Shown: positions 1-9,617, numbered from the stretch's first letter. The stretch: 22,274 nt of DNA from JBQTHP01 sp052389755 (GCA_052389755.1 JBQTHP010000117.1:1-22274), one strand, 5' to 3'. The notes: generated from the letters alone by a model not told the origin. Numbers and translations are program-made.

Positions 1-190
1 GTACTTGGGTCTGCGCGAAGCGGACCACATCCATTATTGCCGCTCGGGTACTGAAAAGGTGTTCTGTGGTCGCCGTCCTACCTCGGTGCCAGCACGGGCA
101 GCGCAACGTTGGTGAAGGTCAAACAGCACGTGCACGCGCAGCGCGCTTCCTTTTCCCCCTGAACGGGGAGGTTTCCGTGCGGAGACTTCG
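1..190. other. Upstream region of nuoF, no recognisable gene
   Basis: nuoE normally sits directly before nuoF, but none of the three forward frames here shows the cysteine-containing C-terminal end of NuoE. One forward frame is open from the window edge to a TGA at 113-115 (37 codons) and could be the tail of an upstream gene, but its residues match no family I recognise. A short C-rich/G-rich hairpin (TCCCC, six-base loop, GGGGA) lies just ahead of nuoF around 155-170. The stretch is either a leader between nuoE and nuoF or the end of an unrelated gene. Confidence 0.3.
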
Positions 191-1501
191 ATGAGCACCT
201 GGGACGACAAGCTGAATCTGGTCGTGTTCGAGCCGCTGAAGCTCGAACGCCCGTGGACGCTCGACACCTACAAGAGCATCGGCGGCTACGAGGTGTGGCA
301 GAAGATCCTGAAGGGCAAGCCGCCGCGCGAACAGATCCTCGAGCAGCTGAAGGCTTCCGGACTGCGCGGCCGCGGCGGCGCGGGTTTCCCGACCGGCACC
401 AAATGGAGCTTCATGCCCCGCAACTCGCCCGTACAGAAATACGTGGTGTGCAACTCGGACGAGAGCGAGCCGGGCACCTGCCACGACCGCGACATCCTGC
501 GCTTCAATCCGCACGCGCTCATCGAGGGCATGGCGATCGGCGGCTACGCGATGAACGCCACCGTGGGGTACAACTACATTCGCGGCGAGTTCCTCGCCGA
601 GCCGGTGCCACGCTTCGAGGCAGCCCTCGCCGAGGCGTATGACGAGGGCCTGCTCGGCAAGAACATCAGGAAATCGGGGATCGACTTCGATCTCCACACG
701 TTCGTGGGTGCCGGCGCGTACATCTGCGGCGAGGAGACGGCGCTGCTCGACTCCCTCGAAGGCAAGCCCGGCAAGCCGCGCTTCAAGCCGCCTTTTCCGG
801 CGATTTTCGGACTCTACGGCGCGCCGACGACGATCAACAACACCCAGAGCTTCGCCTCGGTGCCGACGATCCTGCGCAAGGGGCCGCAGTGGTTCGCATC
901 GCTCGGCCCTGCCAACTCGGGCGGCACGATTATTTTTTCCGTCTCAGGACACGTGAATCGTCCCGGCCACTTCGAGTTGCCGCTGGGTATTCCTTTCAAG
1001 GATCTCCTCGAGCTCTCGGGCGGCATCTGGAAAGGGCGCAAGTTGAAGGCCGTGATCCCGGGTGGGGCGTCGGTGCAGGTGCTTCCGGCGGACATCATCA
1101 TGAAGGCGAACATGGACTACGACTCCATGCGCGCTGCCGGATCGGCCCTCGGCACGGCAGCGGTCATCGTGATGGACGAGACGACGTGCATGGTGCGGGC
1201 GCTGGAGCGCCTGTCGCGCTTCTATATGGCGGAGTCGTGCGGGCAATGCACGCCGTGCCGCGAGGGCACGGGCTGGCTCGTCCGCATGCTGAGGCGAATT
1301 CTCTCGGGACAGGGGCGTCGCGAGGACCTCGGCCTGCTGCTGGATGTGGCGGGCCGCATCGAGGGCCACACGATCTGCGCATTCGGCGACGCAGCCGCGT
1401 GGCCGGTGCAGAGCTTCCTCAAGCATTTCCGCCCCGAGTTCGAATACATGGTGGATCACGGCGGCCGCAGCATCGTGGACGATCGCAAGCAGGCCGCGTG
1501 A
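191..1501 (+). CDS. nuoF: NADH-quinone oxidoreductase subunit F (NADH/FMN-binding)
   Basis: This subunit oxidises NADH through FMN and passes electrons to the N3 4Fe-4S cluster of complex I, in the cytoplasmic arm. The 436-residue protein has the glycine-rich nucleotide motif GRGGAGFP at residues 60-67 and the FMN-binding stretch GAGAYICGEETALL from 173. The cluster motif ESCGQCTPCREGTGW gives Cys350, Cys353 and Cys356, and Cys396 lies in HTICAFGD. The length is normal for the family. The ATG at 191 has a GGAG seven bases upstream and gives the expected N-terminus. The stop TGA (1499-1501) shares its last base with the ATG of nuoG, which implies coupled translation. Identification is by family motifs and operon position. 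Confidence 0.98.
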   Translation: MSTWDDKLNLVVFEPLKLERPWTLDTYKSIGGYEVWQKILKGKPPREQILEQLKASGLRGRGGAGFPTGTKWSFMPRNSPVQKYVVCNSDESEPGTCHDRDILRFNPHALIEGMAIGGYAMNATVGYNYIRGEFLAEPVPRFEAALAEAYDEGLLGKNIRKSGIDFDLHTFVGAGAYICGEETALLDSLEGKPGKPRFKPPFPAIFGLYGAPTTINNTQSFASVPTILRKGPQWFASLGPANSGGTIIFSVSGHVNRPGHFELPLGIPFKDLLELSGGIWKGRKLKAVIPGGASVQVLPADIIMKANMDYDSMRAAGSALGTAAVIVMDETTCMVRALERLSRFYMAESCGQCTPCREGTGWLVRMLRRILSGQGRREDLGLLLDVAGRIEGHTICAFGDAAAWPVQSFLKHFRPEFEYMVDHGGRSIVDDRKQAA

Positions 1502-3666
1502 TGACGCAGCAATTCGTCAACATCGAGATCAACGGCGTCGCCGTGCAGGCGCCGAAGGGCGAGATGATCATCCGCGTCACGGACGCGCACGGCGTCTACG
1601 TGCCGCGCTTCTGCTACCACGACAAGCTCGCCGTCGCGGCGAACTGCCGCATGTGCCTCGTCGAGGTCGAGAAGGCGCCGAAGCCGCTGCCGGCGTGCGC
1701 CACACCCGTCACCGAAGGCATGAGAGTCTTTACCAACTCGCAGAGGGCCATCGGCGCGCAGAAGGCGACGATGGAGTTCCTGCTCATCAATCATCCGCTC
1801 GACTGCCCGATCTGCGACCAGGTCGGCGAGTGCGAGCTGCAGGACCTCGCGATGGGCTTCGGCCGCGACGTATCGCGCTACACCGAACGCAAGCGCGTGG
1901 TGAAGGACGACAACCTCGGGCCGCTCATCGCGACCGACATGACCCGCTGCATCCACTGCACGCGCTGCATCCGTTTCACCGAGGAGATCGCGGGCTTCCA
2001 GGAGCTCGGGATGATCGGCCGCGGCGAGCAGATGCGCGTCCGCGCGTACGTCGAGAAGACGGTGGAGCACGAGATGTCCGGAAACGTGATCGACCTGTGC
2101 CCGGTCGGCGCGCTCGTCTCGAAGCCGTTCCGCTTCCGTGCACGCTCGTGGGAGATGACTTCGCATCCGCTCGTGTCGCCGCACGACGGCGCGGGCAGCA
2201 ATCTCTTCGGCCACGTGCTGCGCGGCCGGCTCATGCGTGTGGTGCCCCGACAGAACGAAGCCATCAACGAGACGTGGATTCCGGACCGCGATCGCTTCAG
2301 CTATGAAGGCGTGTACAGCCCGGATCGTCTGTCCGCGCCGATGGTGCGCGCGGGGTCCGAGTGGACGACTCCCGGCTGGGAGGCGGCACTTTCCGCCACG
2401 GTCGATGCGCTGCGGTCACGCGGTTCGAGCCTCGGCGCGCTCGTAAGCCCCAGCGCGACCCTCGAGGAGCTCTACCTGCTCAATCGCATCGTGCGCGGAA
2501 TCGGCTCGAACAGCATCGATCACCGGCTGCGCCAGCCCGACGTGCGCGATCAGGAGAACGATCCGGCCCATCCCGCGCTCGGCGTGCCGATCGCCGATGT
2601 CGAGCGGCTCGATGCGCTGCTCGTCATCGGATCGAATCTGCGCCGGGAGGTGCCGATCCTTGCTCATCGCGTGCGCAAGGCCGCGCTGCGCGGCGCGCGA
2701 GTCGCGTTCCTGAACCCCGCGCCGTTCGAGCATCTGTTTCCGGTGGCCGCGTCCATCGTGTCGCTGCCGGCGAAGCAGGTGCAGGACCTCGCGGCGGTTC
2801 TCAGCGCGGCGCTCGAGGGTTCCAAGGGCTCGGCGCCGGAACATCTGAAGCCCGTAGTGCGGGGAGCACGCATCGAGGCGCGGCATCGCGAGCTCGCGAC
2901 CGCATTGACGCACGGTGAGCGCCGCGCGATCTGGCTCGGCGCGCTGGCGATTCGTCATCCCGCATACGCGGACCTCCGTGCGCTCGCAAGCGCGCTTGCG
3001 GAAGCGACCGGTGCGACGCTCGGCGTGCTTGCGGAAGGCGCGAACGCGGCGGGCGCGTATCTCGCCGGCGCGGTGCCGCATCGTGAGGCGGGGAGTGAAT
3101 CCGTCGCTGACCCCGGGTTGTCCGCGCGCGAGATGCTCGCGAAACCCCTCAAGGCCTATGTCCTGTACGGCGTCGAGCCCTGGGCCGATGCGCTCGGGGC
3201 GGACGCGATGAAGACTCTGCATGAAGCGGATCTCGTCATCGCGTTGACGCCGTACGCGAGCGAGCCGCTCAAGCAAGTCGCCGACATCCTGCTGCCGATC
3301 GGCGCGTTCGGGGAAAGCTCGGGCACCTTCGTGAATCTCGAAGGCGTGTGGCAGAGCTTCGCGGGCGCATCGAAGCCCGTCGGGGAGACTCGTCCGGGCT
3401 GGAAAGTGTTGCGCGTGCTCGGCACGCTGCTCGGTCTTTCCGCCTTCGACTACCAATCCTCGGAAGACGTGCGCGAGGAAGTGCGACGGCGCTGCGAAGG
3501 AGCCAAGGTCGCGGCCCTGCGCACGACGCATCGCGTGAGCGACTCGGCCGACGGCGCGAGCGTCGTCGATGTGCCCATGTATCACGTCGATGCGCTCGTC
3601 AGGCGCGCGCCATCGCTGCAGCGCACGCACGAAGGCCGCGCTTCGCCCGCGGTGTATCGAGGATAG
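1501..3666 (+). CDS. nuoG: NADH-quinone oxidoreductase subunit G (Fe-S subunit)
   Basis: NuoG carries the iron-sulphur wire from NuoF toward the quinone module. The start at 1501 overlaps the nuoF stop by one base and gives 721 residues; the reading frame is open further upstream, but only this start gives a normal ferredoxin-type N-terminus. The 2Fe-2S ligands are Cys38, Cys49, Cys52 and Cys66. The His-Cys3 N5 cluster is His98, Cys102, Cys105 and Cys111, and the N4 cluster is Cys150, Cys153, Cys156 and Cys200. A molybdopterin-oxidoreductase-like domain follows (for example FGHVLRGRLMRVVPR near residue 235), which in this family is structural and not catalytic. E. coli NuoG is longer (about 900 residues). 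The extra N7-cluster cysteines of some NuoG proteins are not evident. Confidence 0.97.
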   Translation: MTQQFVNIEINGVAVQAPKGEMIIRVTDAHGVYVPRFCYHDKLAVAANCRMCLVEVEKAPKPLPACATPVTEGMRVFTNSQRAIGAQKATMEFLLINHPLDCPICDQVGECELQDLAMGFGRDVSRYTERKRVVKDDNLGPLIATDMTRCIHCTRCIRFTEEIAGFQELGMIGRGEQMRVRAYVEKTVEHEMSGNVIDLCPVGALVSKPFRFRARSWEMTSHPLVSPHDGAGSNLFGHVLRGRLMRVVPRQNEAINETWIPDRDRFSYEGVYSPDRLSAPMVRAGSEWTTPGWEAALSATVDALRSRGSSLGALVSPSATLEELYLLNRIVRGIGSNSIDHRLRQPDVRDQENDPAHPALGVPIADVERLDALLVIGSNLRREVPILAHRVRKAALRGARVAFLNPAPFEHLFPVAASIVSLPAKQVQDLAAVLSAALEGSKGSAPEHLKPVVRGARIEARHRELATALTHGERRAIWLGALAIRHPAYADLRALASALAEATGATLGVLAEGANAAGAYLAGAVPHREAGSESVADPGLSAREMLAKPLKAYVLYGVEPWADALGADAMKTLHEADLVIALTPYASEPLKQVADILLPIGAFGESSGTFVNLEGVWQSFAGASKPVGETRPGWKVLRVLGTLLGLSAFDYQSSEDVREEVRRRCEGAKVAALRTTHRVSDSADGASVVDVPMYHVDALVRRAPSLQRTHEGRASPAVYRG

Positions 3667-3674
3667 GGCTGCGC

Positions 3675-4730
3675 ATGTTCGAGACGCTCACCGCCTCCTG
3701 GCTGGCGCTACCCGAATACGCGCGCTCGACCGCGTGGATCGTCCTGATCACCGTGACGCTGATCATTTCCGTTGCGCTCCTCACGCTGTGGGAGCGCAAG
3801 GTCATCGGCTGGATGCAGCTTCGCCGCGGCCCGAATCGCGTGCGTCTCTTCGGGCTCCTGCCCGGGCTCGGCCAGCCGTTCGCCGACGTCATCAAGCTGC
3901 TCGTCAAGGAAGTGATCGTTCCGGAGAAGGCGAGCTCGATCCTCTTCCGCCTCGCCCCGATCATCGTGCTCGTACCGGCATTCGCCACGTGGGCCGTCAT
4001 TCCGCTGTCGCCCGAGCTCGTCGTCGCGGACATCGATGCGGGTCTGCTTTATGTGCTGTCGCTGACCTCGGTGGGCGTCTACGGCGTCATCCTCGCGGGC
4101 TGGGCGGCGAACTCGAAGTACGCATTTCTGGGCGCGATGCGCTCGGCGGCGCAGATGGTCGCGTATGAGATCGCGATGGGCTTCGCGCTCGTCGGCGTGC
4201 TGATGGCCGCGGGCAGCCTGAACCTCGGGGAGATCGTGCGCGCTCAGCAGGGCGGATTTCTGGCGTGGAACTGGTTCTGGCTCTTGCCGCTGTTCGCCGT
4301 GTATTTCATCTCCGGCGTCGCGGAAACCAACCGGGCGCCGTTCGACGTCGCGGAAGGGGAGTCGGAGATCGTCGCGGGGTTCCACGTCGAATATTCGGGT
4401 ATGGCGTTCGCGCTCTTCTTCCTCGCCGAATACGCGAACATGATCCTGATCTCGGCGCTCGCCGCGGTGTTCTTCCTCGGCGGCTGGCTGAGCCCGTTTC
4501 AGGGCTACTGGCTGGTGGGTGACACGTTCCTCGCGGAGCCGAGTTTCTTCTGGCTCGGCCTCAAGATTTTCATCTTCCTGTTCCTGTTTCTCTGGTTCCG
4601 CGCGACGTTCCCGCGCTACCGCTACGACCAGATCATGCGGCTCGGCTGGAAGATTCTGATTCCGGTGACGCTCGTGTGGATCGGGGTCGAGGGCGTGATG
4701 GCGTACTACAAGATCGGTCCCTGGTCGTGA
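3675..4730 (+). CDS. nuoH: NADH-quinone oxidoreductase subunit H (membrane, quinone site)
   Basis: NuoH joins the peripheral and membrane arms and forms part of the quinone-binding chamber. The 351-residue protein is strongly hydrophobic, with about eight predicted membrane helices. It holds family signatures: WERKVIGWMQLRRGPNRV near residue 38, the loop RSAAQMVAYEIAMGFALVGV, and the acidic stretch EGESEIVAGFHVEYSGM. The ATG at 3675 follows the nuoG stop by eight bases and gives the normal N-terminus. The last bases overlap the GTG start of nuoI (GTGA, 4727-4730). Confidence 0.97.
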   Translation: MFETLTASWLALPEYARSTAWIVLITVTLIISVALLTLWERKVIGWMQLRRGPNRVRLFGLLPGLGQPFADVIKLLVKEVIVPEKASSILFRLAPIIVLVPAFATWAVIPLSPELVVADIDAGLLYVLSLTSVGVYGVILAGWAANSKYAFLGAMRSAAQMVAYEIAMGFALVGVLMAAGSLNLGEIVRAQQGGFLAWNWFWLLPLFAVYFISGVAETNRAPFDVAEGESEIVAGFHVEYSGMAFALFFLAEYANMILISALAAVFFLGGWLSPFQGYWLVGDTFLAEPSFFWLGLKIFIFLFLFLWFRATFPRYRYDQIMRLGWKILIPVTLVWIGVEGVMAYYKIGPWS

Positions 4731-5206
4731 AGAACCCGCTCAAGACCTTCCTGCTGCTGGAGCTCGCGAAGGGCCTCGCGGTGACGTTTCGTACGTTCGT
4801 CAGCCCGAAGTACACGCTCAACTACCCGGAAGAGAAGACGCCGCAGTCGCCGCGTTTCAGGGGCCTGCACGCGCAGCGCCGGTATCCGAACGGGGAGGAG
4901 CGTTGCATCGCCTGCAAGCTCTGCGAAGCGGTATGTCCGGCGGTGTGCATCACCATCGATTCGGAAGTGGCGGCCGACGGCACGCGCCGCACCACGCGCT
5001 ACGACATCGACCTCTTCAAGTGCATCTACTGCGGCTTCTGCGAGGAAGCCTGTCCGGTGGATGCCATCGTGCTGACGCGCATTCACGAGTACCACATGGA
5101 GCACCGCGGCGAGAACATCATGTCGAAGGACAAGCTGCTCGCGGTCGGGGAACGCTACGAAGCGATGATCGCGGCCGACAGGGCCGCGGACGCGCGGTAC
5201 CGCTGA
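4727..5206 (+). CDS. nuoI: NADH-quinone oxidoreductase subunit I (2x 4Fe-4S ferredoxin type)
   Basis: NuoI carries clusters N6a and N6b, which hand electrons on toward N2 and quinone. Two ferredoxin motifs are present: Cys60, Cys63, Cys66 and Cys70, then Cys99, Cys102, Cys105 and Cys109. I chose the GTG at 4727, which overlaps the nuoH stop by four bases, because it begins the family's usual N-terminal helix and gives 159 residues, close to the usual length of about 162. An upstream in-frame ATG at 4676 would add 17 residues that lie within nuoH and look unrelated. Confidence 0.96.
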   Translation: MKNPLKTFLLLELAKGLAVTFRTFVSPKYTLNYPEEKTPQSPRFRGLHAQRRYPNGEERCIACKLCEAVCPAVCITIDSEVAADGTRRTTRYDIDLFKCIYCGFCEEACPVDAIVLTRIHEYHMEHRGENIMSKDKLLAVGERYEAMIAADRAADARYR

Positions 5207-5207
5207 C

Positions 5208-5810
5208 GTGTTCGTCTCGATACTCTTTTATACGTTCGGCGCGATCCTGGTTGCGGCCGCGCTCGGCGTGATCATCGCCCGCAACCCGGTGCACTCGGCG
5301 CTGGCTCTCGTGCTCTGTTTCATCACGAGCGCGGCCATCTGGCTGCTCATCGAGGCGGAGTTCCTGGCCGTCGTGCTGGTGCTCGTGTACGTGGGCGCCG
5401 TGATGGTCCTGTTCCTGTTCGTCGTCATGATGCTCGACGTCGACTTCGAGGAGCTGCGCAGCGGCTTTACGCGCTACGCCTGGCTCGGCTGGGTCACGGC
5501 GCTGGTCGTCATCGTCGAGATCGTCGGGGTCGTGACGGCGCGCAGCCTCGGCGTCGACGTCACCCGGGGCGCCGCGCCGCTGCCGGCCGACTACAGCAAT
5601 ACGAAGGAGCTCGGCAGCGTGCTCTATACCGAGTTCGTCTATCCGTTCGAGCTCGCGGCGGTGCTGCTGCTCGTTGCGATCATCGCGGCCATCGCGCTCA
5701 CGATGCGCCGCCGCGCGGGCCTCAAGTACCAGAACGTCAGCCGTCAGGTGTCGGTCGATCGCAAGGACCGCGTGCGCATCGTCAAGATGCAAGCGGAGAA
5801 GCGCGAATGA
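5208..5810 (+). CDS. nuoJ: NADH-quinone oxidoreductase subunit J
   Basis: NuoJ is a membrane-arm subunit next to NuoH and NuoK that takes part in coupling. The 200-residue product has about five hydrophobic helices, including the conserved stretch AEFLAVVLVLVYVGAVMVLF, whose pi-bulge helix is a hallmark of the family. The start codon is GTG at 5208, one base after the nuoI stop. The stop overlaps the ATG of nuoK (ATGA, 5807-5810). The C-terminal tail is basic and faces the cytoplasm by the positive-inside rule. Confidence 0.96.
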   Translation: MFVSILFYTFGAILVAAALGVIIARNPVHSALALVLCFITSAAIWLLIEAEFLAVVLVLVYVGAVMVLFLFVVMMLDVDFEELRSGFTRYAWLGWVTALVVIVEIVGVVTARSLGVDVTRGAAPLPADYSNTKELGSVLYTEFVYPFELAAVLLLVAIIAAIALTMRRRAGLKYQNVSRQVSVDRKDRVRIVKMQAEKRE

Positions 5811-6112
5811 TCACGCTCGCGGAGCTTCTGAGCCTGTCGGCAATCCTGTTCGCGCTCGCGGTCGCGGGCATCTTTCTCAACCGCAAGAACGTCATCCTGC
5901 TGCTCATGTGCGTGGAGCTGCTGCTGCTCGCCGCGAACTTCAACTTCGTCGCCTTCTCCCGCTACCTGGGAGACATCGACGGGCAGGTGTTCGTGTTCTT
6001 CGTGCTCACGGTGGCGGCGGCCGAGTCGGCGATCGGTCTTGCGATCCTCGTGGTGCTGTTCCGCGAGCGGCGCAGCATCAACGTCGACGACCTGACGACG
6101 ATGAAGGGCTGA
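5807..6112 (+). CDS. nuoK: NADH-quinone oxidoreductase subunit K
   Basis: NuoK is an MrpC-like membrane subunit with three helices and is essential for proton translocation. The 101-residue length is exactly typical. The two family glutamates that lie inside the membrane are Glu37 (in LLLMCVELLLL) and Glu73 (in VAAAESAIGL), matching the functionally important pair of E. coli NuoK. The start overlaps the nuoJ stop by four bases. Confidence 0.97.
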   Translation: MITLAELLSLSAILFALAVAGIFLNRKNVILLLMCVELLLLAANFNFVAFSRYLGDIDGQVFVFFVLTVAAAESAIGLAILVVLFRERRSINVDDLTTMKG

Positions 6113-6119
6113 CGAAGCC

Positions 6120-8081
6120 GTGCTCAGCCGCCAGATCCTCATCGCCATTCCGCTGCTGCCGCTCGTCGCGGCGGTCATCGCGGGCCTTTTCGGTCAGCGG
6201 ATCGGTCGTATCGGCGCGCATTCGGTGACGATCGGTGCGGTCGGCGCGTCGACCGCACTCTCGGTGTACGTGCTCTGGCAGGTGTGGTGGGGCGGCGCGC
6301 CGGCGTTCGACGGCCCCATCTACACGTGGCTCGTGAGCGATGGCGTCACGATGCAGATCGGATTCCTCGTCGATCACCTCACCGCGCTCATGATGGCGGT
6401 CGTCACATTCGTCTCGTTCTGCGTGCACGTCTACACGATCGGCTACATGGCCGACGATCCGGGCTACCAGCGCTTCTTCAGCTACATCTCGCTGTTCACG
6501 TTCTCGATGCTGATGCTCGTGATGTCGAACAACTTCCTGCAGCTCTTCTTCGGCTGGGAAGCGGTCGGCGTCGTCTCGTACCTGCTCATCGGCTTCTGGT
6601 ACACGCGGCCCAGCGCGATCTTCGCGAACCTCAAGGCGTTCATCGTCAATCGCGTGGGTGACTTCGGCTTCGTCATCGGCATCGCCGGGATCGTCTACTT
6701 CACCGGGTCGCTCGACTACGGCGACGCGTTCAAAGCTGCGCCGCAGCTCGCCACGCAGTGGATCCCGATCAGCACGGAGTGGGCCGTGCCGGCGATCACG
6801 CTGATCTGCATCTGTCTTTTCATTGGCGCGATGGGCAAGTCCGCGCAGGTGCCGCTGCACGTGTGGCTGCCGGATTCGATGGAAGGTCCCACGCCGATCT
6901 CCGCGCTGATCCACGCCGCCACCATGGTGACCGCCGGCATCTTCATGGTCGCGCGCATGGCGCCGCTGTTCGAATACTCCGACGTCGCGCTGTCGGTCGT
7001 GCTGGTCGTCGGCGCCACCACGGCATTTTTCATGGGCCTGCTCGGCATCGTGAACAACGATATCAAGCGCGTCATCGCCTATTCGACGCTCTCGCAGCTC
7101 GGCTACATGACGGTGGCGCTCGGCGCCTCCGCATACGGTGTCGCGATCTTCCATCTCATGACGCACGCCTTCTTCAAGGCACTGCTGTTCCTCGCCGCAG
7201 GCTCCGTGATCATCGCGCTGCACCACGAGCAGGACATGCGCCGCATGGGCGGGCTGCGCAAGTACATGCCGATCACGTACTGGACCTCGCTGATCGGCGC
7301 GCTGGCGCTGATCGGCACGCCGTTCTTCTCCGGCTTCTATTCGAAGGACCTCATCATCGAGGCCGTGCACGAGTCGCATCGCTGGGGCGCGGGCTACGCG
7401 TACTGGTGCGTCCTCATCGGTGTGTTCGTCACTGCCCTCTACACTTTCCGGCTGATTTTTCTCACATTCTTTGGACCAGAAAGATTCGAGCGTGATCAGG
7501 GCCACGCGCCGCATGAAACGCCCTGGGTCGTCACCGTGCCGCTCGTCGCGCTCGCGATCCCCTCCGTGATCGTCGGCGCGATCACGATCGAACCCTTGCT
7601 GTTCGGCGGATTCTTCTCCGATTCGATCTTCGTGCTCGAGAGAAACGACGTCATCGCGGAGATCGGGCAGCACTTCCACGGCTGGTTGCGGTTCGGATTT
7701 GCGTCGTTCGCGCATCCGCCGGTGTGGCTCGCCGCGGCGGGTGTGTATACGGCGTGGCTGTTCTTCCTGAAGAAGCCCGAGCTGGCCGAGCGCGCATCGC
7801 AGAAGCTCGCGGTAGCGAAGCGCATTCTCGATAACAAGTACGGCTTCGACTGGTTCAACGAAAACGTGCTGGCAGCCGCCGGTCGCCTGCTCGGACGCGG
7901 CCTGTGGCACGGTGGCGATGAGGGGGTCATCGACGGCGCGATGGTGAATGGAACAGCGGCTGTGATCCAGCGCTTCGGGTTCGTCATGCGGCGCGTGCAG
8001 AGCGGCTACCTCTATTCTTATGCGTTCTGGATGATCATCGGGCTGGCCGTGCTGCTCGGCTGGTTCCTGCTGCGGATCTGA
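6120..8081 (+). CDS. nuoL: NADH-quinone oxidoreductase subunit L (antiporter-like)
   Basis: NuoL is the distal Mrp-antiporter-like proton channel subunit, with a long lateral helix at its C-terminus. The 653-residue protein shows the antiporter motifs FFGWEAVGVVSYLLIGF with Glu147 and GAMGKSAQVPLHVWLPDSM with Lys240, the expected Glu-Lys pair of the channel. The start is GTG at 6120, seven bases after the nuoK stop. An alternative start downstream would cut into the first helix. The C-terminal 100 residues carry the amphipathic helix and last membrane helix. Confidence 0.97.
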   Translation: MLSRQILIAIPLLPLVAAVIAGLFGQRIGRIGAHSVTIGAVGASTALSVYVLWQVWWGGAPAFDGPIYTWLVSDGVTMQIGFLVDHLTALMMAVVTFVSFCVHVYTIGYMADDPGYQRFFSYISLFTFSMLMLVMSNNFLQLFFGWEAVGVVSYLLIGFWYTRPSAIFANLKAFIVNRVGDFGFVIGIAGIVYFTGSLDYGDAFKAAPQLATQWIPISTEWAVPAITLICICLFIGAMGKSAQVPLHVWLPDSMEGPTPISALIHAATMVTAGIFMVARMAPLFEYSDVALSVVLVVGATTAFFMGLLGIVNNDIKRVIAYSTLSQLGYMTVALGASAYGVAIFHLMTHAFFKALLFLAAGSVIIALHHEQDMRRMGGLRKYMPITYWTSLIGALALIGTPFFSGFYSKDLIIEAVHESHRWGAGYAYWCVLIGVFVTALYTFRLIFLTFFGPERFERDQGHAPHETPWVVTVPLVALAIPSVIVGAITIEPLLFGGFFSDSIFVLERNDVIAEIGQHFHGWLRFGFASFAHPPVWLAAAGVYTAWLFFLKKPELAERASQKLAVAKRILDNKYGFDWFNENVLAAAGRLLGRGLWHGGDEGVIDGAMVNGTAAVIQRFGFVMRRVQSGYLYSYAFWMIIGLAVLLGWFLLRI

Positions 8082-8099
8082 CGAAGCGAGCGCGCGTCG

Positions 8100-9617
8100 A
8101 TGGAGGGTCTCGGTCTGCTCTCGGTTCTCGTGTGGCTGCCGATCGTGGCGGGTGTGGTCGTGCTCGTGCTCGGCGATCGCTCGATCGCGCTCGGCCGCTG
8201 GATCGCGCTCATCGCCTCGACCGCGACGCTCGTCCTCACGATCCCCGTCTGGCGCGATTTCGACACGGGCACCGCGGCATTCCAGTTCATCGAGCGCCTG
8301 CCCTGGATTCCAGCGTTCAAGGCGTACTACTACCTGGGCGTGGACGGCATCTCCCTGCCGCTGATCGTGCTCACCGCTTTCATGACCGTGCCCGTGGTCA
8401 TCGCCGCGTGGAACGTCATCGAGACGCGCCCGGCGCAGTACTTCGCGGCGTTCCTCATCATGGAAGGGCTGATGATCGGTGTGTTCGCCGCGCTCGATTC
8501 ACTGCTCTTCTATTTCTTCTGGGAAGCGATGCTGATTCCGATGTTCCTGATCATCGGCATCTGGGGCGGTCCGCGGCGCGTCTACGCGACGTTGAAGTTC
8601 TTTCTGTACACCTTCCTCGGCTCGGTGTTCATGCTGGTCGCGCTGATCTACATGTACCTGCAGGCCGGGGACTATTCGATTGCGAGCTTCCAGGACCTCG
8701 TGCTCACGGCGCAGGAGCAGCGCTGGATCTTCCTCGCGTTCCTGCTCGCCTTCGCCGTGAAAGTGCCGATGTGGCCGGTGCACACCTGGCTGCCCGATGC
8801 GCACGTCGAGGCGCCCACGGGCGGATCGGTGATCCTCGCCGCGATTATGCTGAAGATGGGCGGCTACGGTTTCCTGCGCTTCTCGCTGCCGATGACACCG
8901 GACGCCAGCCGTGAGCTCGACTGGCTGATCATCGCACTCTCGCTCATTGCGGTCGTGTACATCAGCTTCGTCGCCCTCGTACAGCAGGACATGAAGAAAC
9001 TCATCGCGTACTCGTCGATCGCGCACATGGGCTTCGTCACGCTCGGGAGCTTCATCGTGTACGACATCCAGGCCGCGCACGGCGATGACCTTCGCGGCGC
9101 GGCGATGGGACTCGACGGTGCGATGGTGCAGATGGTGTCGCACGGCCTCATCTCGGGCGCGCTGTTCCTGTGCGTGGGCGTCATGTACGACCGGCTGCAC
9201 AGCCGTGAGATCTCCGCATACGGCGGTGTCATCAACACCATGCCGCGCTTCGCCGGCTTCATGGTGCTGTTCGCGCTGGCGAATGCCGGCCTTCCCGGCA
9301 CCTCCGGGTTCGTCGGCGAGTTCCTCGTCATCATTGCGAGCTTCAAGGCCAACTTCTGGTACGCGCTGCTCGCGGGCACCATCCTCGTGCTCGGCGCAGC
9401 GTACACACTCTGGCTCGTGAAGCGCGTGATCTTCGGTCCGGTGGCAAACGAGGGCGTCGCGGGTCTCGCCGATCTCGACCGGCGCGAGTTCCTGGCGCTC
9501 GGCATGCTCGCGCTCGCCGTGCTCCTGCTTGGTGTATGGCCTGCGCCGTTGCTCGACGTCACGCAGGCGTCGATCCAGAACCTGGTCGAGCTCGCCGTGC
9601 GCACGAAGCTGCCCTGA
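8100..9617 (+). CDS. nuoM: NADH-quinone oxidoreductase subunit M (antiporter-like)
   Basis: NuoM is the middle antiporter-like proton channel of the membrane arm. The 505-residue protein has about 14 hydrophobic helices. The channel residues are visible as Glu142 in FFWEAMLIPMFLIIG and Lys221 in FAVKVPMWPVHTWLPDAHVE. The ATG at 8100 follows the nuoL stop by 18 bases. Length and order are normal, and there is no sign of damage. Confidence 0.97.
   Translation: MEGLGLLSVLVWLPIVAGVVVLVLGDRSIALGRWIALIASTATLVLTIPVWRDFDTGTAAFQFIERLPWIPAFKAYYYLGVDGISLPLIVLTAFMTVPVVIAAWNVIETRPAQYFAAFLIMEGLMIGVFAALDSLLFYFFWEAMLIPMFLIIGIWGGPRRVYATLKFFLYTFLGSVFMLVALIYMYLQAGDYSIASFQDLVLTAQEQRWIFLAFLLAFAVKVPMWPVHTWLPDAHVEAPTGGSVILAAIMLKMGGYGFLRFSLPMTPDASRELDWLIIALSLIAVVYISFVALVQQDMKKLIAYSSIAHMGFVTLGSFIVYDIQAAHGDDLRGAAMGLDGAMVQMVSHGLISGALFLCVGVMYDRLHSREISAYGGVINTMPRFAGFMVLFALANAGLPGTSGFVGEFLVIIASFKANFWYALLAGTILVLGAAYTLWLVKRVIFGPVANEGVAGLADLDRREFLALGMLALAVLLLGVWPAPLLDVTQASIQNLVELAVRTKLP

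Noticed and set aside
889..1500. In-frame upstream extension of nuoG
   Set aside because: The frame is open, but it lies inside nuoF, has no family motifs, and the ATG at 1501 gives the normal ferredoxin N-terminus.
6078..7910. Very long minus-strand open frame (610 codons) opposite nuoL
   Set aside because: The composition is rich in Arg, Asp, Glu and His with no hydrophobic core, typical of the antisense of a GC-rich membrane-protein gene.
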